A DNA stretch of 64,000 nucleotides from Acidimicrobiaceae bacterium (GCA_028819005.1 JAPPMP010000035.1:9501-73500); one strand, 5' to 3'; shown: positions 1 to 9,361, numbered from the stretch's first letter. Made by a program: numbers and translations. The notes: generated by a model from the sequence alone, not told the origin.

Positions 1-131
1 AGAGCGGGGAGCGAAGCGCAGCGAACAAAGAGCGGGGAGCGAAGCGCAGCGAACAAAGAGCGGGGAGCGAAGCGCAGCGAACAAAGAGCGGGAGGCGAAG
101 CGCAGCGAACAAAGAGCGGGAGGCGAAGCGC
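1..131. repeat. 28-bp tandem repeat, about 4.6 copies
   Basis: A 28-bp unit (AGAGCGGGGAGCGAAGCGCA followed by GCGAACAA) is repeated head to tail at 1-28, 29-56 and 57-84 without change, at 85-112 with GGAG changed to GAGG, and partly at 113-131. It ends directly at the argF stop codon and may continue to the left of the window. The unit is not a multiple of three, so it is unlikely to encode protein. There are no spacers, so it is not a CRISPR array. Function unknown. Confidence 0.9.
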
Positions 132-1028
132 TCATCGATTCGCCTCCCCCAGCAGCCAGACGAGCAGGCCCCGCGCGGCATGCATCCGATTGGCAGCCTG
201 TGGCCAGATCCTGCTGTTGGGGCCGTCAAGGACGGCGTCGGTGACCTCTTCACCCCGATGTGCCGGCAAGCAGTGCAGGAAAATCGCGGTGCTCGCGGCT
301 GATTCCATCAGCTTCTCATCGACCTGGAAGCCCTCGAAATCGCGGGTGCGCGTCTCAGCTTCAGCTTCTTGTCCCATTGAAGTCCAAGCATCGGTGTACA
401 CCGCATCGGCACCGGTGACAGCAGCAATCGGGCTGTCGCAGACCAAGGGCTCGCGGAGGTTGCTGATCCGCGCCAAGTCGGCCTCGTCGAATTCGTAGCC
501 CGCGGGGCTGGCAATGCGAAACTCCATCTGAGCCAGACCGGCGCCGAGAGCCAACGAGAACGCGACGTTGTTGGCGTCACCCACATAGGCGACACTGCGC
601 CCCTTGAGCGTGCCGAACTCCTGATGAATCGTGAGCAGGTCAGCCAGGGCCTGCATCGGATGACCGATGTCGCTCAACAGATTGATCACAGGGACCTGAT
701 CGACAGCGGCCATTCGCTCCACGACCGAATGGGAATAAACACGCGCGCCGATCGCCGCGTGGAATCCGGCCATGGCTCTGGTGACGTCCTCGGTCGACTC
801 GCGCCGGTTCAGGCCGACCTCTTCGTTGCCGATGTACACCGGATGACCGCCCAGTTGCACGACCGCCATCTCCATCGAGTTGCGGGTTCGGGCCGACGGC
901 TTCTCAAAGATGAGCGCCACGCCCTTTCCTGCCAGCAGAGTGGGAGACGCGGACGCCGAAGACAGGTCGAGCACGCGCTCAAGCTCGGATGGCGAGAGAT
1001 CGTCGATCTCGGTGAAATGTCGCATCAC
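132..1028 (-). CDS. argF: Ornithine carbamoyltransferase
   Basis: Makes citrulline from ornithine and carbamoyl phosphate, in the cytoplasm, as the sixth step of arginine synthesis. The 298-residue protein has the carbamoyl-phosphate loop SARTR at 45-49, HPMQ at 123-126 and the catalytic HCLP at 252-255, in the family's usual order and length. The start is GTG at 1028, directly followed by ATG at 1025; the GTG overlaps the argD stop in a GTGA junction, so translation is probably coupled. It is the last arg gene seen on this strand and a tandem repeat begins right at its stop. The family call is certain; only the choice between two adjacent start codons is open. Confidence 0.97.
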   Translation of the reverse strand: MMRHFTEIDDLSPSELERVLDLSSASASPTLLAGKGVALIFEKPSARTRNSMEMAVVQLGGHPVYIGNEEVGLNRRESTEDVTRAMAGFHAAIGARVYSHSVVERMAAVDQVPVINLLSDIGHPMQALADLLTIHQEFGTLKGRSVAYVGDANNVAFSLALGAGLAQMEFRIASPAGYEFDEADLARISNLREPLVCDSPIAAVTGADAVYTDAWTSMGQEAEAETRTRDFEGFQVDEKLMESAASTAIFLHCLPAHRGEEVTDAVLDGPNSRIWPQAANRMHAARGLLVWLLGEANR

Positions 1029-2227
1029 GCCACCTCCAGGACTTTGGCGATCACCGCGACCGCTTCGTCGATCTCGTCGTCGGAGACTATGTAGGGAGGC
1101 GCGATCCGCAGCGCCGTGGGAGTGATCCCATTGAGGATCAGGCCCTTGTCGAGACAGGTTCTGGCAATCTCTGCCCCAGTCCGGCCGACACGGCTCTCTG
1201 CGGTGAGCTCGATGGCCAGAAGCAACCCCCGGCCTCTGACATGATCGACGCCGTCCAGGTCGGCGAGCCCGGCCCTTATCCTCGCTTCCTTGCTTCGAAC
1301 CACCGCCGGAGCATCCATGGCGATGTAGCTGTCGATGGTGGCTCTTGCCGCACAGAGCGCCAGAGCCTGCCCGGCGAACGTCGATCCGTGATCGCCCGGG
1401 CCGAAGCAGGCCGCCACGTCGTCACGGGCCCACACGGCTCCCACGGGCACACCGTTGGCTATGGCCTTTGCCAGCGTGACGATGTCTGGGGCGATTCCGC
1501 TGTGCTGGTACCCGAACCATTCGCCCGTGCGCCCGAAACCGGTCTGTATCTCGTCCATGATGAGCAGGATCCCCCTCTCATCACAGATCTTCCGGACAGC
1601 CTGGAGATAACCGTCGTCGGCAGGGTTGACGCCGCCCTCGCCTTGCACGGCTTCAAGCATGATGGCGCCCACCTCGGGGCCGAGTGCTTTTTCGAGTTCC
1701 GACACATCGTCGAAAACGACGTGACGGAACCCCTCGGGCAGCGGTTGGAACGGCTCGTGCTTCTCCGGTTGACCGGTGGCTGCCAGAGTGGCCAGGGTGC
1801 GGCCATGAAACGACCGCAGCGCGCTCAGGACCACATGACGACCCCTGCCCTGGTACTTGCGCGCCAATTTGATGGCGGCTTCGTTGGCCTCGGCCCCCGA
1901 GTTCTGGAACAGCACCTGGCCCCGGCCGGCGGCGATCAGTTCGCTGATCCGCTCCGCAACCGGTGCGGAGTGTTCGTTGGCGAACAGATTCGAGGTGTGT
2001 GTCAATGTGGCAGCTTGCGCGGCTATCGCTGCGGTCACAGCCGGATGCGCGTGCCCCAATGAGGTCACGGCCAGACCACAGAGGAAATCGAGGTGCCGCC
2101 GTCCTTCGACGTCCCATAACTCGGCGCCCCGACCGCGGACGAAGATGCGCGGCGGGGAACCGTAGTTGTCCATCAGCGGGCTGTGATCGCCTGTCGCTCC
2201 CCAGGCTTGGGCTTGCTCGACGGTCAT
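1025..2227 (-). CDS. argD: Acetylornithine aminotransferase
   Basis: PLP-dependent class III aminotransferase that converts N-acetylglutamate semialdehyde to N-acetylornithine. The 400-residue protein shows the SGAEANEAAIK segment near 110-120, the PLP-stacking DEIQTG at 225-230 and the PLP lysine K254 in TLAKAIANG. The ATG at 2227 overlaps the argB stop by four bases and its own stop overlaps argF, so argB-argD-argF are translationally linked. Such enzymes often also act on succinyl-diaminopimelate in lysine synthesis; nothing in the sequence decides that. Confidence 0.96.
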   Translation of the reverse strand: MTVEQAQAWGATGDHSPLMDNYGSPPRIFVRGRGAELWDVEGRRHLDFLCGLAVTSLGHAHPAVTAAIAAQAATLTHTSNLFANEHSAPVAERISELIAAGRGQVLFQNSGAEANEAAIKLARKYQGRGRHVVLSALRSFHGRTLATLAATGQPEKHEPFQPLPEGFRHVVFDDVSELEKALGPEVGAIMLEAVQGEGGVNPADDGYLQAVRKICDERGILLIMDEIQTGFGRTGEWFGYQHSGIAPDIVTLAKAIANGVPVGAVWARDDVAACFGPGDHGSTFAGQALALCAARATIDSYIAMDAPAVVRSKEARIRAGLADLDGVDHVRGRGLLLAIELTAESRVGRTGAEIARTCLDKGLILNGITPTALRIAPPYIVSDDEIDEAVAVIAKVLEVA

Positions 2228-3129
2228 GGCGTCACCATCGTGCCGATACCGGCGTCGGTGAACAGCTCCAGCAGCAGCACATGGGGGATCCGGCCGTCGA
2301 GCAGGTGCGCTGAGGCTGCCCCTGATTCGACTGCATCCATGCAGGCTCGGATCTTGGGAATCATTCCGCCTGAGATCGTTCCGTCGGCGATCATCGCCTC
2401 AAGGTCTTCGACCACGGCGTGGGTCACGATGGAACTGGGGTCGTCGGGGTCGGTCAACAAGCCGGCCACATCGGTGAGGTAGATCGCCTTCTCTGCTCCG
2501 AGCGCGCCCGCCAGCGCTCCCGCGACTGTGTCGGCGTTGATGTTGTATGCCTGCCCGGACTTGTCCGCGCCGATCGTCGACACGACAGGGATCATCCTCT
2601 CGGCCAGCAACCGTTTCAGTATCTGAGGCTGCACGGAGGCAACGTCGCCTACGAACCCGAGAGCCTCATCGGTCGGCGCCGCGGTGATCAGGCCTCCGTC
2701 CTCACCGGAGACTCCAACAGCGAAGGCCCCGTGAACGTTGATCGCGCCCACGATGTCGCGGCCGACCTTGCCCACGAGCACCATCCTGGCCACATCAAGC
2801 GTCTCAGCATCGGTGACCCGCAGGCCGTCTACGAACTCGGTCGATTTCCCGAGGCGACCCAGGAGCGCGCCTATTTGCGGGCCGCCCCCGTGCACGACCA
2901 CGGGCCTCAGCCCCACCGAGCGCAGCAACACCACGTCTTGGGCAAAGGAGGCAGACAGGGCGGGGTCGACCATGGCGTTGCCGCCGAACTTCACCACCAC
3001 GACCGCATCGCGGAACTGCTGTATGTAGGGCAGAGCCTCGATCAGAGCCGAGGCGCGCCGCTCTGGAGAGAACCCCCGTGGGGCGAAACCCGGCTCAGAG
3101 ATCAGGTCCTGTGCTGACGGATCGGTCAT
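2224..3129 (-). CDS. argB: Acetylglutamate kinase
   Basis: Phosphorylates N-acetylglutamate, usually the arginine feedback-controlled step. From the ATG at 3129 the protein has 301 residues, with VKFGGNAM near 47-53 and the glycine-rich GGGPQIG at 81-87, and a long N-terminal helix region (residues 1-40) of the kind seen in arginine-sensitive hexameric enzymes. The frame stays open further upstream to 3177, but 3129 makes an ATGA overlap with the argJ stop and begins at the conserved part, so I prefer it. In PII-regulated bacteria NAGK is a PII target; a PII gene is present at 62429-62767. Confidence 0.95.
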   Translation of the reverse strand: MTDPSAQDLISEPGFAPRGFSPERRASALIEALPYIQQFRDAVVVVKFGGNAMVDPALSASFAQDVVLLRSVGLRPVVVHGGGPQIGALLGRLGKSTEFVDGLRVTDAETLDVARMVLVGKVGRDIVGAINVHGAFAVGVSGEDGGLITAAPTDEALGFVGDVASVQPQILKRLLAERMIPVVSTIGADKSGQAYNINADTVAGALAGALGAEKAIYLTDVAGLLTDPDDPSSIVTHAVVEDLEAMIADGTISGGMIPKIRACMDAVESGAASAHLLDGRIPHVLLLELFTDAGIGTMVTP

Positions 3130-4367
3130 GACCGGTACCCCGCATTGATTTCGATGTAGCCGTGAGTGAGGTCGCATGTCCAGACGGTCGCTGCACCAGT
3201 GCCGATGCCGACATCGACCCGGAGTTCGATTTCGTCCTGTTTGAGGTGTTGCGTCGCCCGCGGCTCGCTGTAGTCCCGATGTTGCGCACCGCCCGCGGCG
3301 ACCAGCTCGTCGCCGATCCAGATTGAGAGCCGGTCGCGATCGGCTCTCTCTCCGGCCTTGCCGACTGCCATCACTATCCGTCCCCAGTTGGCGTCCTCAG
3401 CAGCCAGAGCGGTCGAGACCAGAGGTGACTCGGCTATAGACCTTGCGATGTTGTGCGCCGATTCATCGGATTCAGCGCCAGTGACGGTCACTTGCACGAA
3501 TTTCGTGGCGCCCTCGCCGTCGCGCACGACCTGGTGCGCCAGATCCAACAAGACACTGTCGAGCGCGCCTTGGAACTCATCCAGCCGTGAATCGGTCGGC
3601 GAGCTGATTTCGTCGTCGATCTGCTCGCCTGTGGCGAACAGCAGGACTGTGTCGCTGGTCGAGGTGTCGGAATCGACGGTTATGCAGTTGAAGCTCGCCG
3701 CGACGGACGTCGACAGGCAGCTCTGAAGGATCTCCGGGGCGACTGCAAGATCGGTGAAGACGAAGGCCAGCATCGTGGCCATATCGGGTGCGATCATGCC
3801 GCTTCCCTTGGCGATTCCGGCGATGTGCGCCGCGGTTGAATTGATGCGCGCCGCCGAGCCTTTGCTGAACGTGTCGGTTGTGCATATTGCTCCGGCTGCT
3901 TCAACCCAGGCTTCGGCACTGGCGACGCCGAGGTTGTCGACCAGTGCAGGGAGGCTGTCGCTCAGGATGTCGTCGGGCAGCGGCTCGCCAATGACGCCGG
4001 TGGAGGCCAGAAACACCCTCTCCGCGTCGACCCCGAGGGATCGAGCCACCACCTCCGCGGTGAGAGTCGCGCTGGCGGTCCCTGCCGCCCCGGTGAACGC
4101 GTTGGCATTGCCCGAGTTGCACACCAGTGCCCGCGCTGTGCGATTTCCTTGATTCAATATTCGCCGACACCATTCGACGGGTGCTGACGGGCACTTCGAA
4201 CTGGTGAACGCGGCGGCGACCGAGGTGCCTTCGGCAAGCGATGCAAGGAACAGATCCGGTCTGGATTCGTATTTGATTCCCGCGGCATATGTGGCCAATT
4301 GGACCCCCGCAATGGGGGGAATGTCAGGGAACGACGCCGGGGCCAAACGTGAAACTGATTCAGACAT
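3126..4367 (-). CDS. argJ: Bifunctional ornithine acetyltransferase / N-acetylglutamate synthase
   Basis: Recycles the acetyl group from N-acetylornithine to glutamate, giving the cyclic arginine pathway. The protein is a self-cleaving Ntn-type enzyme; the autoproteolysis site is MATML with the nucleophile threonine at T198, preceded by KGSGMIAPD. The chosen ATG at 4367 gives 413 residues and lies 13 bp after the argC stop; the open frame runs on to 4493 but that would overlap argC by more than 100 bp with a sequence unlike the family. The presence of argJ agrees with the absence of argE and of a separate argA here. Confidence 0.95.
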   Translation of the reverse strand: MSESVSRLAPASFPDIPPIAGVQLATYAAGIKYESRPDLFLASLAEGTSVAAAFTSSKCPSAPVEWCRRILNQGNRTARALVCNSGNANAFTGAAGTASATLTAEVVARSLGVDAERVFLASTGVIGEPLPDDILSDSLPALVDNLGVASAEAWVEAAGAICTTDTFSKGSAARINSTAAHIAGIAKGSGMIAPDMATMLAFVFTDLAVAPEILQSCLSTSVAASFNCITVDSDTSTSDTVLLFATGEQIDDEISSPTDSRLDEFQGALDSVLLDLAHQVVRDGEGATKFVQVTVTGAESDESAHNIARSIAESPLVSTALAAEDANWGRIVMAVGKAGERADRDRLSIWIGDELVAAGGAQHRDYSEPRATQHLKQDEIELRVDVGIGTGAATVWTCDLTHGYIEINAGYRS

Positions 4368-4380
4368 GACAATCTCGGGG

Positions 4381-5430
4381 CTAGGGGAAGAGTCCGGCGG
4401 TGGGCAGACCCGTGGTTTCGGGGAGTCCGAGCACCGCGTTGGCGCATTGGATGCCCTGTCCTGAAGCGCCCTTAACGAGGTTGTCGAGCGCACCGATTGC
4501 GATCACTGTCCGAGTCCGCTCATCGACTCTGGCGGTGAGGTGGACTGTGTTTGATCCAAGCGTGGCTTTAGTCGAGGGAGACCGCTCGGCGACCACCACG
4601 AACGGTTCGTCGGTGTACGCCTCGGCAAGGCATTCGAGGGCGGTTTCGGTCGTTGCGCCGATGTCGCTCAAGTTGCCGTAGCAGGTGGCGAGAATCCCCC
4701 GATTCATCGGGGCAAGGTGGGGTGTGAACAGCAGCTGCGCGTCGACGCCGGCATAACCTGATATCGCCATTTCGATCTCCGGGGTGTGCCGGTGGTTCAG
4801 CAGCCCGTAAGCGCTGAAGTCTTCGTCGACGGAGCAGAACGAAGTGTTGTCCTTGGGGGGCCGCCCGGCGCCGGAGACGCCGCTCGCCGCGTCGACGATG
4901 ATCCCCGTCGGTTCGATGATTCCGGCTTTCACCAACGGGGCGAGCGCCAGCGAAGCGGCGGTGACGTAGCAGCCGGCGACCGCGGTGAGTTCTGCACCCT
5001 GGAGCTGGTCCCGGAACAATTCCGGAAGTCCGAACACGAACTCTCCGAGCGTTTCAGGTGCCTGGTGTGCCTCGCCGTACCACTTCGGGTAGACGCTCGG
5101 GTCGTCGAAGCGAAAATCTGCCGAGAGATCGATGATGTGCTTGACCTTGCCCCAAAGCTGCGGCACGAGAGTCTGTGCATGCCCGTGGGGAAGCCCCATC
5201 AACACCAGGTCGACTGATGCTTCGATGGTGCTGATCAGTTCATCGTTGTGCGGCGTGAAAGCCATGTCGCCATATGCCGACGCGAGACTGGGATACAGGT
5301 CTGCGATCGGTCTATGCGCTTGGGTCTCGGCCGTGGCGATGACCACCTCGAAGTCGGGATGAACCGCGCACAAGCGCAGGAATTCCGCTCCAGTGAATCC
5401 TGAAGCGCCGATGATCGCGAGCTTGTGCAT
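4381..5430 (-). CDS. argC: N-acetyl-gamma-glutamyl-phosphate reductase
   Basis: NADPH-dependent reductase giving N-acetylglutamate semialdehyde. The 349-residue protein starts with the dinucleotide-binding GASGFTGAE at 8-16 and has the catalytic cysteine C154 in AGCYVTAAS. It is the first gene of the argCJBDF operon. There is hardly room for a Shine-Dalgarno sequence: the likely -10 hexamer lies only seven bases before the ATG (see the promoter entry), so the mRNA is probably leaderless. Confidence 0.96.
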   Translation of the reverse strand: MHKLAIIGASGFTGAEFLRLCAVHPDFEVVIATAETQAHRPIADLYPSLASAYGDMAFTPHNDELISTIEASVDLVLMGLPHGHAQTLVPQLWGKVKHIIDLSADFRFDDPSVYPKWYGEAHQAPETLGEFVFGLPELFRDQLQGAELTAVAGCYVTAASLALAPLVKAGIIEPTGIIVDAASGVSGAGRPPKDNTSFCSVDEDFSAYGLLNHRHTPEIEMAISGYAGVDAQLLFTPHLAPMNRGILATCYGNLSDIGATTETALECLAEAYTDEPFVVVAERSPSTKATLGSNTVHLTARVDERTRTVIAIGALDNLVKGASGQGIQCANAVLGLPETTGLPTAGLFP

Positions 5431-5437
5431 CCTGTTG

Positions 5438-5476
5438 ACTATAGCAATAAAGCATGTTTATGCAACATCTTGCAAA
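5438..5476 (-). promoter_or_regulatory. argC promoter with ARG-box-like operator
   Basis: On the minus strand a -35-like TTGCAT (5465-5460) is separated by 16 bp from a -10-like TATAGT (5443-5438). The argC ATG starts at 5430, so transcription would begin at or next to the start codon. The palindrome GCATAAACATGC (5463-5452) overlaps the -35 region, and a second TTGCAA half-site lies at 5476-5471. This resembles the TTGCATA/ATGCAA type of ArgR operator in actinobacteria. The region is clearly A/T-rich compared with its surroundings. ArgR itself is not in the window; binding is inferred. Confidence 0.55.
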
Positions 5477-5490
5477 TAAATTAGATAGGT

Positions 5491-6273
5491 TCAAGCAAAC
5501 AGCTCCATGACGATCGGGCATTCACGGCGGTAGCGGAGCTCACTCACCGGGTGCATCCCGGACGGACCGACAACAGTGTCAACGCGGTCGAGCGGAACCA
5601 CCTCATAGCCGGCAGAGCCATGATGACTGTCGGCCCCTGAGTGTTCGCGCATGGCCAGTTCCGTTGCACCGATCCACATCTGCTCCGGCAGCACCCGGCC
5701 CAGGCCGACAACGAGCCACACCGGAACCTCCATCTGCCGCGCTGCCGCAACGACCGGACCCGCGCCCGACCGAAGCAACGCCTCACTGTCGCTGACCGCC
5801 TCCGCTTCCAGCACCAGCAGGTCGACGGACTGCACGAGCGGGCCGATCGGGTGATCTTCGTCATCGGCAGCATCGACCGCAACCAGTTCAACATCCGGCC
5901 GCCACAGAGCCGCCTCTTCTCCGGCTTCGTCTCGTCCCACAACGAGCACCGACGCCTCGCTGGGAATCTGATCGGCCAACTCCTCACAAGTGCGGTCTCG
6001 CTCCAGAGCGGAAACACAGTCGTAGGCCTCCGCTGCGGGATCGCTTCCAGAGAGAATTCGGGCGCAAATCCATACCAGCGGCGCGCAGGCTGGACGGCGT
6101 TCAACCAGCCGCTTGCATGCGGTCAGCAGTTCCATCGGATCGCAGGCGAAATCAGCGAGCGCGAACGCCGCCTCACGCACTAGCGGTACCGTCGAAGTAT
6201 CACCAGCTCGAGCCACATATCGGAGGCGCTCCACCGGATGCACAGGGCCAATCGTAGCCTGCTGGTTGATCAC
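5491..6273 (-). CDS. Conserved hypothetical, possibly eIF2B/MtnA-like fold
   Basis: A 260-residue soluble protein. The N-terminal third is helical (VPLVREAAFALADFACDP, then RRPACAPLVWICARIL), the rest alternates strands and helices with VLVVGRDEAGEEA near 110-120 and GPVVAAARQMEVPVWLVV near 180-195. This pattern is reminiscent of the eIF2B alpha/beta/delta and methylthioribose-1-phosphate isomerase fold, but I see no diagnostic catalytic residues, so this is only a suggestion. A TTG at 6276 precedes the GTG at 6273 that I chose. The stop lies about 60 bp before argC on the same strand, but argC has its own promoter, so it need not be in the operon. Confidence 0.6.
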   Translation of the reverse strand: MINQQATIGPVHPVERLRYVARAGDTSTVPLVREAAFALADFACDPMELLTACKRLVERRPACAPLVWICARILSGSDPAAEAYDCVSALERDRTCEELADQIPSEASVLVVGRDEAGEEAALWRPDVELVAVDAADDEDHPIGPLVQSVDLLVLEAEAVSDSEALLRSGAGPVVAAARQMEVPVWLVVGLGRVLPEQMWIGATELAMREHSGADSHHGSAGYEVVPLDRVDTVVGPSGMHPVSELRYRRECPIVMELFA

Positions 6274-6328
6274 CAACTTCTGCTGCCTGATGTGACCAGC
6301 CCGGTCCGCGGAGCGCTAACGTTGCGGC

Positions 6329-6811
6329 GTGATTACCGCACCCGAGCTCGAACTCGATCCTCTCAACGGTGAAAGCCGCCCCCTTTCAGACTGGCTCACG
6401 ACTTTCCCGCTCGCATGCGTGGTGCTCGACCCTTTCACCCACGAGAGTGCCTGGATCCTCGACACCTCCAAGAGGATCCTGCAGGGGTTCCGAGAAGCCG
6501 ACTGTCGTCCCTGCTGGATCCTGACCTGCTCCCCCGACGACGCCAAGCGGTTCCTCGGACCATATGCTGAGGAGGTCTTGACGTTTTCGGACCCGTCACG
6601 TGCAATCGCCAGGGGCTTGGGCGTCGAGTCCGCTCCCTGTTTCCTGCTGGTCCGACAAGACGGTGCCGTTACCGCCAAAGCCGAAGGCTGGGATCCCGAC
6701 GCCTGGCGCGACGTGGCCGAAGCGATCGCTGATCTGGCTCACTGGTCCCGGCCACAGGTACCCGCCGAGGGCGACCCCGCGCCATATTCCGGCACCCCCA
6801 TCAACAGCTGA
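6329..6811 (+). CDS. Thioredoxin-fold-like hypothetical protein
   Basis: A 160-residue soluble protein starting at GTG 6329, with an in-frame TAA shortly upstream. It contains a CRPC pair (ADCRPCWILTC) around residues 58-66, then DPSRAIARGLGVESAPCFLLV, which looks like the cis-Pro strand region of thioredoxin-like proteins (APCFLLVRQDG). No close family is recognised and the CxxC is not in the standard WCxPC context. A redox or peroxiredoxin-like role is a guess. It is transcribed divergently from the preceding gene. Confidence 0.6.
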   Translation: MITAPELELDPLNGESRPLSDWLTTFPLACVVLDPFTHESAWILDTSKRILQGFREADCRPCWILTCSPDDAKRFLGPYAEEVLTFSDPSRAIARGLGVESAPCFLLVRQDGAVTAKAEGWDPDAWRDVAEAIADLAHWSRPQVPAEGDPAPYSGTPINS

Positions 6812-6999
6812 GTCTGGGTGATGGAATAATCGGTCGAATATCCTGCGACGAGTTCGTGGTCCATGGTACGACCATCCTCATTCACACAACCCATGGAATG
6901 CGTTTTATGTATGTGACGGGGACCCGGTACTAGGGCCAATTCCCGGTCTCATATGCAGCGCTGAGTTTATCCGGTACCAGAACTACGGGCACTAGCAAA

Positions 7000-7221
7000 C
7001 TACCAACCCCCACGGCGCTTCACCCAAGAAACGAATGTCAAACCGACGAGCGCGAATGTGGCAACAAGCAACACCGCTGATGACTTCAACCAACCGAGAT
7101 ACAAGAAGTAAGCAGCAAAAATACCTGTAAATGCCGCAAACCTCCTCGCAAGAACGAGAGTCGTTTTAGACAGCCAAAACCGCTGTAGGCGGGTCTTCTC
7201 GTCGCCGTGCGAGCCAGCCAT
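7000..7221 (-). CDS. Small two-helix membrane protein
   Basis: A 73-residue protein with a charged N-terminus (GDEKTRLQRF), two hydrophobic segments (about residues 22-42 and 46-65) and a basic C-terminus (VKRRGGW), which suggests a two-pass membrane hairpin with both ends in the cytoplasm. The start is ATG with a GAGGGG stretch a little far upstream. No family is recognised. The approximately 190 bp between this gene and the stop at 6811 hold nothing I can identify. Confidence 0.45.
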   Translation of the reverse strand: MAGSHGDEKTRLQRFWLSKTTLVLARRFAAFTGIFAAYFLYLGWLKSSAVLLVATFALVGLTFVSWVKRRGGW

Positions 7222-7371
7222 GAGTTGACTCTAGCCCCTCTTGTCGAAGACCACAGGCCGGCGCACACAAAGCCGTGCGGCAGAGCCGTCCGTAACCGTA
7301 GCAAGCTGCTTTCGGCCCTGCCGCACAACCAACAACCAACCTACGAATTGCAAAACAACGAGACAAGACGC

Positions 7372-7581
7372 ATGAACCAACAATCGAATCCAACTCGCAC
7401 AATCGGCGCGGCGGTGGCGGCAATCGTCTTGCTGAGCGCATGCTCCGGTGAACGGGACGCCGCAAAATGCGCTGACGCTGCCGAGACGCAAGCCCATGCC
7501 GAGAGCGACTGGGCGAAGCACTGCAAACGCACAATGCTGCGCACACCGAAGGACACGAGCATGGCACGCACGACGACTTGA
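7372..7581 (+). CDS. Small putative lipoprotein, possibly frameshifted
   Basis: From the ATG at 7372 the product has 69 residues: a lipoprotein signal peptide ending in the lipobox LSAC at about 21-24, then an alanine- and charge-rich region. The final 20 residues of this frame look unnatural. In another frame the downstream DNA encodes an alanine/glutamate-rich helix (EALQTHNAAHTEGHEHGTHD and LNALRARVITAEAEVRRVCG) that ends with TAG at 7638-7640, so the native protein may be about 20 residues longer and broken by a one-base indel near 7500-7520. Function unknown. Confidence 0.4.
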   Translation: MNQQSNPTRTIGAAVAAIVLLSACSGERDAAKCADAAETQAHAESDWAKHCKRTMLRTPKDTSMARTTT

Positions 7582-7679
7582 ACGCGCTCAGAGCACGAGT
7601 CATCACCGCCGAAGCTGAGGTCAGACGGGTTTGCGGTTAGCGGGCAACTCGGGTCGGCATCGGCGAGTAGCGTGGAGGC

Positions 7680-9314
7680 ATGACCGAGTTCGCCTACTCC
7701 GATCTGTTGCCGCTCGGAGTCGACACCACCGAGTACCGCCTGATCTCAACTGAGGGAGTCTCCACCTTCGAAGCCGACGGGCGCACGTTCGTCAGAGTCG
7801 AGCCCACTGCAATTCGCCTGCTCACCCGAGCTGCGATGAACGACATCGCCCACTACCTCCGCACCGAGCACCTCGAACAGCTGGCCGGCATTCTTGAAGA
7901 CCCCGAGGCCTCCGGCAACGACGTCTTCGTAGCCCATGAACTGCTGCTCAACGCCAACATCGCCGCCGCAGGCGTCCTCCCCATGTGCCAGGACACCGGC
8001 ACCGCCATCGTGATGGGCAAGAAGGGTGATCAAGTCGTCACCTACGGAGACGACGGCGAGGCGATCTCGGCAGGGGTGTTCGACACCTTCACCGAAACCA
8101 ACCTGCGCTATTCGCAGCTGGCACCGGTGTCGATGTTCGAGGAGCGCAACACTCAAAACAACCTTCCGGCACAGATCGAGCTCTACTCCAAGCCTGGGAG
8201 CAGCTACGAGTTCCTGTTCATGGCCAAAGGCGGAGGATCGGCCAACAAGTCCTTCCTGTTCCAGAAGACCAAGGCCCTGTTGAACGAGGAATCACTGCTG
8301 GATTTCCTTGATGAGTCGCTGCGCGCGGTCGGCACCTCGGCTTGCCCCCCGTATCACCTCGCTTTGGTTGTCGGAGGAACCTCAGCGGAGTTCAACCTCA
8401 AGACCGCCAAGCTCGCCTCCGCCCACTATCTCGACACGCTGCCGACCTCAGGCAGCGCCGACACCGGCCACGGCTACCGCGACGTCGAGTGGGAGAACAA
8501 GGTGCTCCAACAGACCCGCGAGTTCGGCATCGGCGCTCAATTCGGAGGCAAGTACTTCTGCCACGACGTGCGGGTGATCCGCCTCCCTCGCCACGGCGCC
8601 TCGAACCCTGTGGGGATCGCGGTCAGCTGCTCGGCCGACCGCCAGGCCAAAGCCAAGATCACCGCTGACGGGATCTTTCTAGAACAGCTCGAAACCGATC
8701 CGGCTCGTTTTCTGCCCGACGCCGCCGAAGACGACCTGTCGAGCGAGGTCGTCAACGTTGATCTAAACCAACCGATGGACGAGATTCGCAACCAGTTGAC
8801 TCAACATCCGGTGAAGACACGGCTGTCTCTCAACGGCACACTCGTCGTGGGCCGTGACATCGCCCACGCCAAGATCGCCGAACGGCTCAGCCGAGGCGAG
8901 TCGATGCCGCAGTACCTCCGCGACCATGCGATCTACTATGCGGGCCCGGCCAAGACGCCAACCGGGTACGCCTCGGGCTCCTTCGGGCCCACGACCGCGG
9001 GACGCATGGACTCCTACGTTGACGAATTCCAGGCCGCGGGAGGCTCGATGGTGATGCTGGCCAAGGGCAACCGCTCCAGGGAAGTGACCGAGGCGTGTGC
9101 TCGTCATGGCGGTTTCTACCTGGGTTCCATCGGTGGAGCCGCGGCTCGCTTGGCCCAGGACTCAATCCGCGCCGTGGAGGTCCTCGAGTATCCGGAGCTC
9201 GGCATGGAGGCGATCTGGAAGATCGAGGTGGAGGACTTCCCTGCGTTCATCGTCATCGACGACAAGGGCAACGATTTCTACTCAGAGGTCAGCACCCCCG
9301 TGAGACTGCGCTGA
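7680..9314 (+). CDS. Fumarate hydratase, class I
   Basis: Interconverts fumarate and malate in the TCA cycle; class I enzymes carry an oxygen-sensitive [4Fe-4S] cluster. The 544-residue length is that of the single-chain FumA/FumB type. The likely cluster cysteines are C103 (PMCQDTGT), C222 (TSACPPYH) and C317 (VSCSADRQ). The C-terminal domain holds [12 protein letters not shown] and the GSIGGAAA loop. The gene stands alone between a small lipoprotein gene and a convergent thioesterase gene. A GGAGG lies only one base from the ATG, too close for a normal ribosome binding site. Confidence 0.93.
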   Translation: MTEFAYSDLLPLGVDTTEYRLISTEGVSTFEADGRTFVRVEPTAIRLLTRAAMNDIAHYLRTEHLEQLAGILEDPEASGNDVFVAHELLLNANIAAAGVLPMCQDTGTAIVMGKKGDQVVTYGDDGEAISAGVFDTFTETNLRYSQLAPVSMFEERNTQNNLPAQIELYSKPGSSYEFLFMAKGGGSANKSFLFQKTKALLNEESLLDFLDESLRAVGTSACPPYHLALVVGGTSAEFNLKTAKLASAHYLDTLPTSGSADTGHGYRDVEWENKVLQQTREFGIGAQFGGKYFCHDVRVIRLPRHGASNPVGIAVSCSADRQAKAKITADGIFLEQLETDPARFLPDAAEDDLSSEVVNVDLNQPMDEIRNQLTQHPVKTRLSLNGTLVVGRDIAHAKIAERLSRGESMPQYLRDHAIYYAGPAKTPTGYASGSFGPTTAGRMDSYVDEFQAAGGSMVMLAKGNRSREVTEACARHGGFYLGSIGGAAARLAQDSIRAVEVLEYPELGMEAIWKIEVEDFPAFIVIDDKGNDFYSEVSTPVRLR

Positions 9315-9361
9315 AGCTGCGGGTGCACCTCTGACTGTCATCAGCCAGGGAGCCAGGGCCG

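Noticed and set aside
6812-6999. tRNA or small RNA in the gap before the small membrane protein gene
   Set aside because: Some short inverted pieces (CCATGG, GGTACC-like) but no cloverleaf or T-loop motif found.
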